Shown: in pieces, positions 26,173 to 27,737 of the stretch
Layout of the letters: the number at the start of each line of letters is the position of its first letter
Numbering within the stretch: the first letter of the stretch is position 1
Virus record (IMG/VR): IMGVR_UViG_3300036398_001725
Span: 1 to 27,737 of that record
Reading direction: 5' to 3' (one strand)
Origin: a virus
DNA: 27,737 nt
The notes under the pieces: model-generated
Database searches by the model: none
Seen by the model: the letters and a program-made list of their open reading frames with translations, nothing else
Told to the model about the DNA's origin: nothing
Made by a program: the position numbers and the translations under genes

Positions 26173-26820
26173 ATGAAAGTCAAACTTGTAGCTATCACAA
26201 AACCCCTTGTCGGCGACGGGACAATGACCGCGTCCGATTTCATCACGTTCGCCGCCCGTGTCAGCAATCCGAGCAATCAGATGAGTCTGCTCACCGCTCC
26301 GAAACTACTGGCCTACTGCATCAGGCATGGCCATTGGAGCATCTTCGAACAGGCGTCGATGACAGTCGAGATTCAGACGAGTCGTGCTATCTCCGCCCAG
26401 ATCATTCGCCATCGCAGCTTCTGCTTCCAAGAGTTCAGCCAGCGATATGCGCCGACCGATACTGCCGAGCTGGTTGAGCTTCGCACCCAGGACCGTGTTA
26501 ATCGACAGGGAAGCGGAGAGGTTTATCCGCAAGAGTGGGCCAATGAAGTTGTCGCCAAGTCGGTCGATCTGGCTTTCAGGACATATCGAACGCTGATCAA
26601 TGAGGGCGTGAGCCGAGAGACTGCTCGCATGGTTCTTCCGCTCTGCACGCAGACGACGCTGTACATGACCGGCAACATCCGCTCATGGATTCATTACTTC
26701 GAACAGCGTTGCGCCAAGGGTACACAGAAGGAGCATCGCGACATCGCCATTGCCATTCGCGACACGATCTTCGCCATTGAATTCTCGCACATTCACGCGG
26801 CATTGGAGGAATCGAAATGA
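26173..26820 (+). CDS. thyX: Flavin-dependent thymidylate synthase
   Basis: 215 residues, the normal length. The ThyX signature RHR-x7-S is present as RHRSFCFQEFSQRY (79-92), which binds dUMP and FAD. HWSIFEQASMTVEIQTSRAISAQIIRH before it and RETARMVLPLCTQTTLYMTGNIRSWIHYFEQR after it are also typical. The enzyme makes dTMP from dUMP using methylene-tetrahydrofolate and FADH2/NADPH, supplying thymidine for phage DNA synthesis. The leader AACGCATCCAATTCGTATCCATG repeats the CGCATCCAA segment found before the genes at 18376 and 22380. The last codons carry the GAGGAATCG Shine-Dalgarno sequence of the next gene. Confidence 0.95.
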   Translation: MKVKLVAITKPLVGDGTMTASDFITFAARVSNPSNQMSLLTAPKLLAYCIRHGHWSIFEQASMTVEIQTSRAISAQIIRHRSFCFQEFSQRYAPTDTAELVELRTQDRVNRQGSGEVYPQEWANEVVAKSVDLAFRTYRTLINEGVSRETARMVLPLCTQTTLYMTGNIRSWIHYFEQRCAKGTQKEHRDIAIAIRDTIFAIEFSHIHAALEESK

Positions 26821-27011
26821 GCGACAACAAATTAGAGACTGTACGTCTCACGTTCAAAGGACTGCTGTCTCTCTACCTGCCCGAGAAGACGATGATTGAG
26901 GTCTACAACGCCATCGAACTGTCCTGCCGTCGCAACGGCTGGGGAATAGCAATCGACGAGAGCAACAGTCTGGATTTTGTTCCGATGGTTAAAGTAGAGG
27001 AATCGAAATGA
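26817..27011 (+). CDS. Small protein with EESK C-terminus
   Basis: 64 residues (MSDNKLETVRLTFKGLLSLYLPEKTMIEVYNAIELSCRRNGWGIAI). Helical; function unknown. It overlaps thyX and the next gene by four bases each. Both thyX and this protein end in EESK, encoded by an identical 17-base string that also supplies a GAGGA Shine-Dalgarno sequence and ATGAGC start for the following gene (26806-26822 and 26997-27013). Confidence 0.7.
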   Translation: MSDNKLETVRLTFKGLLSLYLPEKTMIEVYNAIELSCRRNGWGIAIDESNSLDFVPMVKVEESK

Positions 27012-27259
27012 GCAACCAACCAATCAACGACGGAGGACCGGCGTTTCCACATACAACGCAATGGGACGGAATTACTCCAGCAATCAATTACCATGGTATT
27101 TCAATGCGCGACTACTTCGCAGCGGCGGCGTTGCAGGGGAACCTAGCATCACAGTCAATCGATGTTGGCTATTACGACGGCGAAGATGCGTGGAATAAAG
27201 CGGCTAAAGATGCGTACAAAGCAGCCGACGCGATGCTCAAAGCGAGGGAGGCGAAATGA
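27008..27259 (+). CDS. Conserved-looking phage protein (DGGPAFPH...GISMRDYFAA type)
   Basis: 83 residues. It starts with INDGGPAFPHTTQWDG and continues GISMRDYFAAAALQG, a pattern found in many small uncharacterised phage proteins: GGPAFP near the N-terminus, then G-x-S-x-RD-x-FA-x-x-AL, then a C-terminal helix AWNKAAKDAYKAADAMLKAREAK. The role is unknown. The ATG has a GAGGA Shine-Dalgarno sequence eight bases upstream within the previous gene, and the last codons hold one for the next. Confidence 0.8.
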   Translation: MSNQPINDGGPAFPHTTQWDGITPAINYHGISMRDYFAAAALQGNLASQSIDVGYYDGEDAWNKAAKDAYKAADAMLKAREAK

Positions 27260-27507
27260 GCGACACCCCAATATCAGACAGCACTCCGCACAACGTAGCC
27301 GATCTTGGCATGCTGTGCAGGAGGTTGGAACGCGGACTCAACGAAGCCAACTCAATCATCCGGCAGCAGCAATTGTTGGATGAAGAAAACCTGCGGTTAA
27401 AAGAGCGCATCAAGCGGTTGGAGGAGGCGGGGGATGAAGCAATCTACCCCTTTGAATATGCGGCCAGAGTGAGAATTTGGACAGAAGCCAAGGAGGCCAA
27501 GCTGTGA
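27256..27507 (+). CDS. Small coiled-coil phage protein
   Basis: 83 residues. A central coiled coil (LCRRLERGLNEANSIIRQQQLLDEENLRLKERIKRLEEAGD) follows a Ser/Pro/Asp-rich start; the end reads WTEAKEAKL. Unknown function; oligomerisation is likely. The start overlaps the previous gene by four bases and is preceded by GGGAGG. The final codons contain AAGGAGG, a strong Shine-Dalgarno sequence for the GTG start that overlaps its stop. Confidence 0.7.
   Translation: MSDTPISDSTPHNVADLGMLCRRLERGLNEANSIIRQQQLLDEENLRLKERIKRLEEAGDEAIYPFEYAARVRIWTEAKEAKL
27485..27507 (+). repeat. 23-bp direct repeat at gene ends (copy 1; copy 2 at 27715-27737)
   Basis: An identical 23-base string occurs here and at 27715-27737, 230 bp apart. 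It encodes the shared C-terminal residues KAKEAKL or EAKEAKL and the stop, contains AAGGAGG, and ends in GTGA, so it is both a gene end and a ribosome-binding/start cassette. Confidence 0.85.
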
Positions 27508-27737
27508 GCGCAATGAATTGTATTGGAAAGATACTCAAACGGTTTCTTGGAATTGCGTGTTCTCATTATTGGCAACCGCTAAACGACAGTTTCCATGGCT
27601 CACATTCTCACTGGGACGTTGCATTCAATGTTAAAAGAAAATGGAAATGCATCCATTGCGGTAAGCAGACGCTTTCAGCAAATCCAATTAGCTTCATCAA
27701 TCAAAATAGAAACAAAGCCAAGGAGGCCAAGCTGTGA
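27504..27737 (+). CDS. Small protein with a CxxC motif
   Basis: 77 residues from GTG 27504 (ATG 27513 is the alternative). GTG is preferred because AAGGAGG at 27490-27496 is seven bases upstream and GTGA overlaps the previous stop. The sequence contains FLGIACSHYWQPLND, several His residues (SFHGSHSHWDVAF) and KWKCIHCGKQTL, suggesting a small zinc site built from two Cys pairs or His. The C-terminus KAKEAKL is shared with the previous gene. The stop coincides with the last base of the window and another GTGA, so a further gene probably begins there. Confidence 0.7.
   Translation: MSAMNCIGKILKRFLGIACSHYWQPLNDSFHGSHSHWDVAFNVKRKWKCIHCGKQTLSANPISFINQNRNKAKEAKL

Overview
This window looks like part of the genome of a tailed double-stranded DNA phage (Caudoviricetes). 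It encodes a large terminase, a portal of the podovirus head-tail connector type, a probable scaffold, a probable major capsid protein, fibre-like proteins, a lysis cassette, RecE/RecT-type recombination genes and ThyX. An overlapping pair of spanin-like genes suggests a Gram-negative host. The host phylum cannot be named from this sequence. I saw no integrase, tRNA gene, rRNA gene, CRISPR array or transposase.

Layout. (1) Positions 1-2038, minus strand: three overlapping or closely spaced fibre-type genes; the last runs off the left edge and carries a repeat array. (2) 2086-10661, plus strand: terL, a cysteine-rich protein, portal, a sugar-related trio (SAM methyltransferase, family 25 glycosyltransferase, GH130-like beta-propeller), a small protein and a probable scaffold, closed by a terminator at 10682-10717. 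(3) 16826 down to 10730, minus strand: a terS-like gene, a PD-(D/E)XK nuclease, the probable major capsid gene, two tandem terminators, then small virion and fibre genes and a lysis block of two holin-like proteins and overlapping spanins. (4) 16999-22550, plus strand: a long run of small genes, probably early and host-directed, including a lytic transglycosylase. (5) 22680-27737, plus strand: two coiled-coil proteins, a helix-turn-helix protein, RecT-like, RecE-like and SSB-like proteins, thyX, and a train of small overlapping genes that continues past the right edge.

The two divergent junctions (2039-2085 and 16827-16998) each hold a GAATC/GATTC dyad. The plus and minus late blocks converge near 10.7 kb.

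The most unusual part is 16.9-20.5 kb. Most small genes there start directly after a shared AATCCCATG-type leader instead of a Shine-Dalgarno sequence. Three intergenic gaps share the same order: a strong hairpin, a second small hairpin, then the leader. Two of the strong hairpins have GAAA loops and compensatory base differences. The words GAATC and GATTC are far more frequent there than chance, in genes and gaps alike. The right-hand small genes instead use strong Shine-Dalgarno sequences written into the last codons of the preceding gene. Other items to check are a possible H-type pseudoknot before thyX, an 11-bp inverted repeat before the helix-turn-helix gene, and the sugar-modification trio placed between portal and scaffold.
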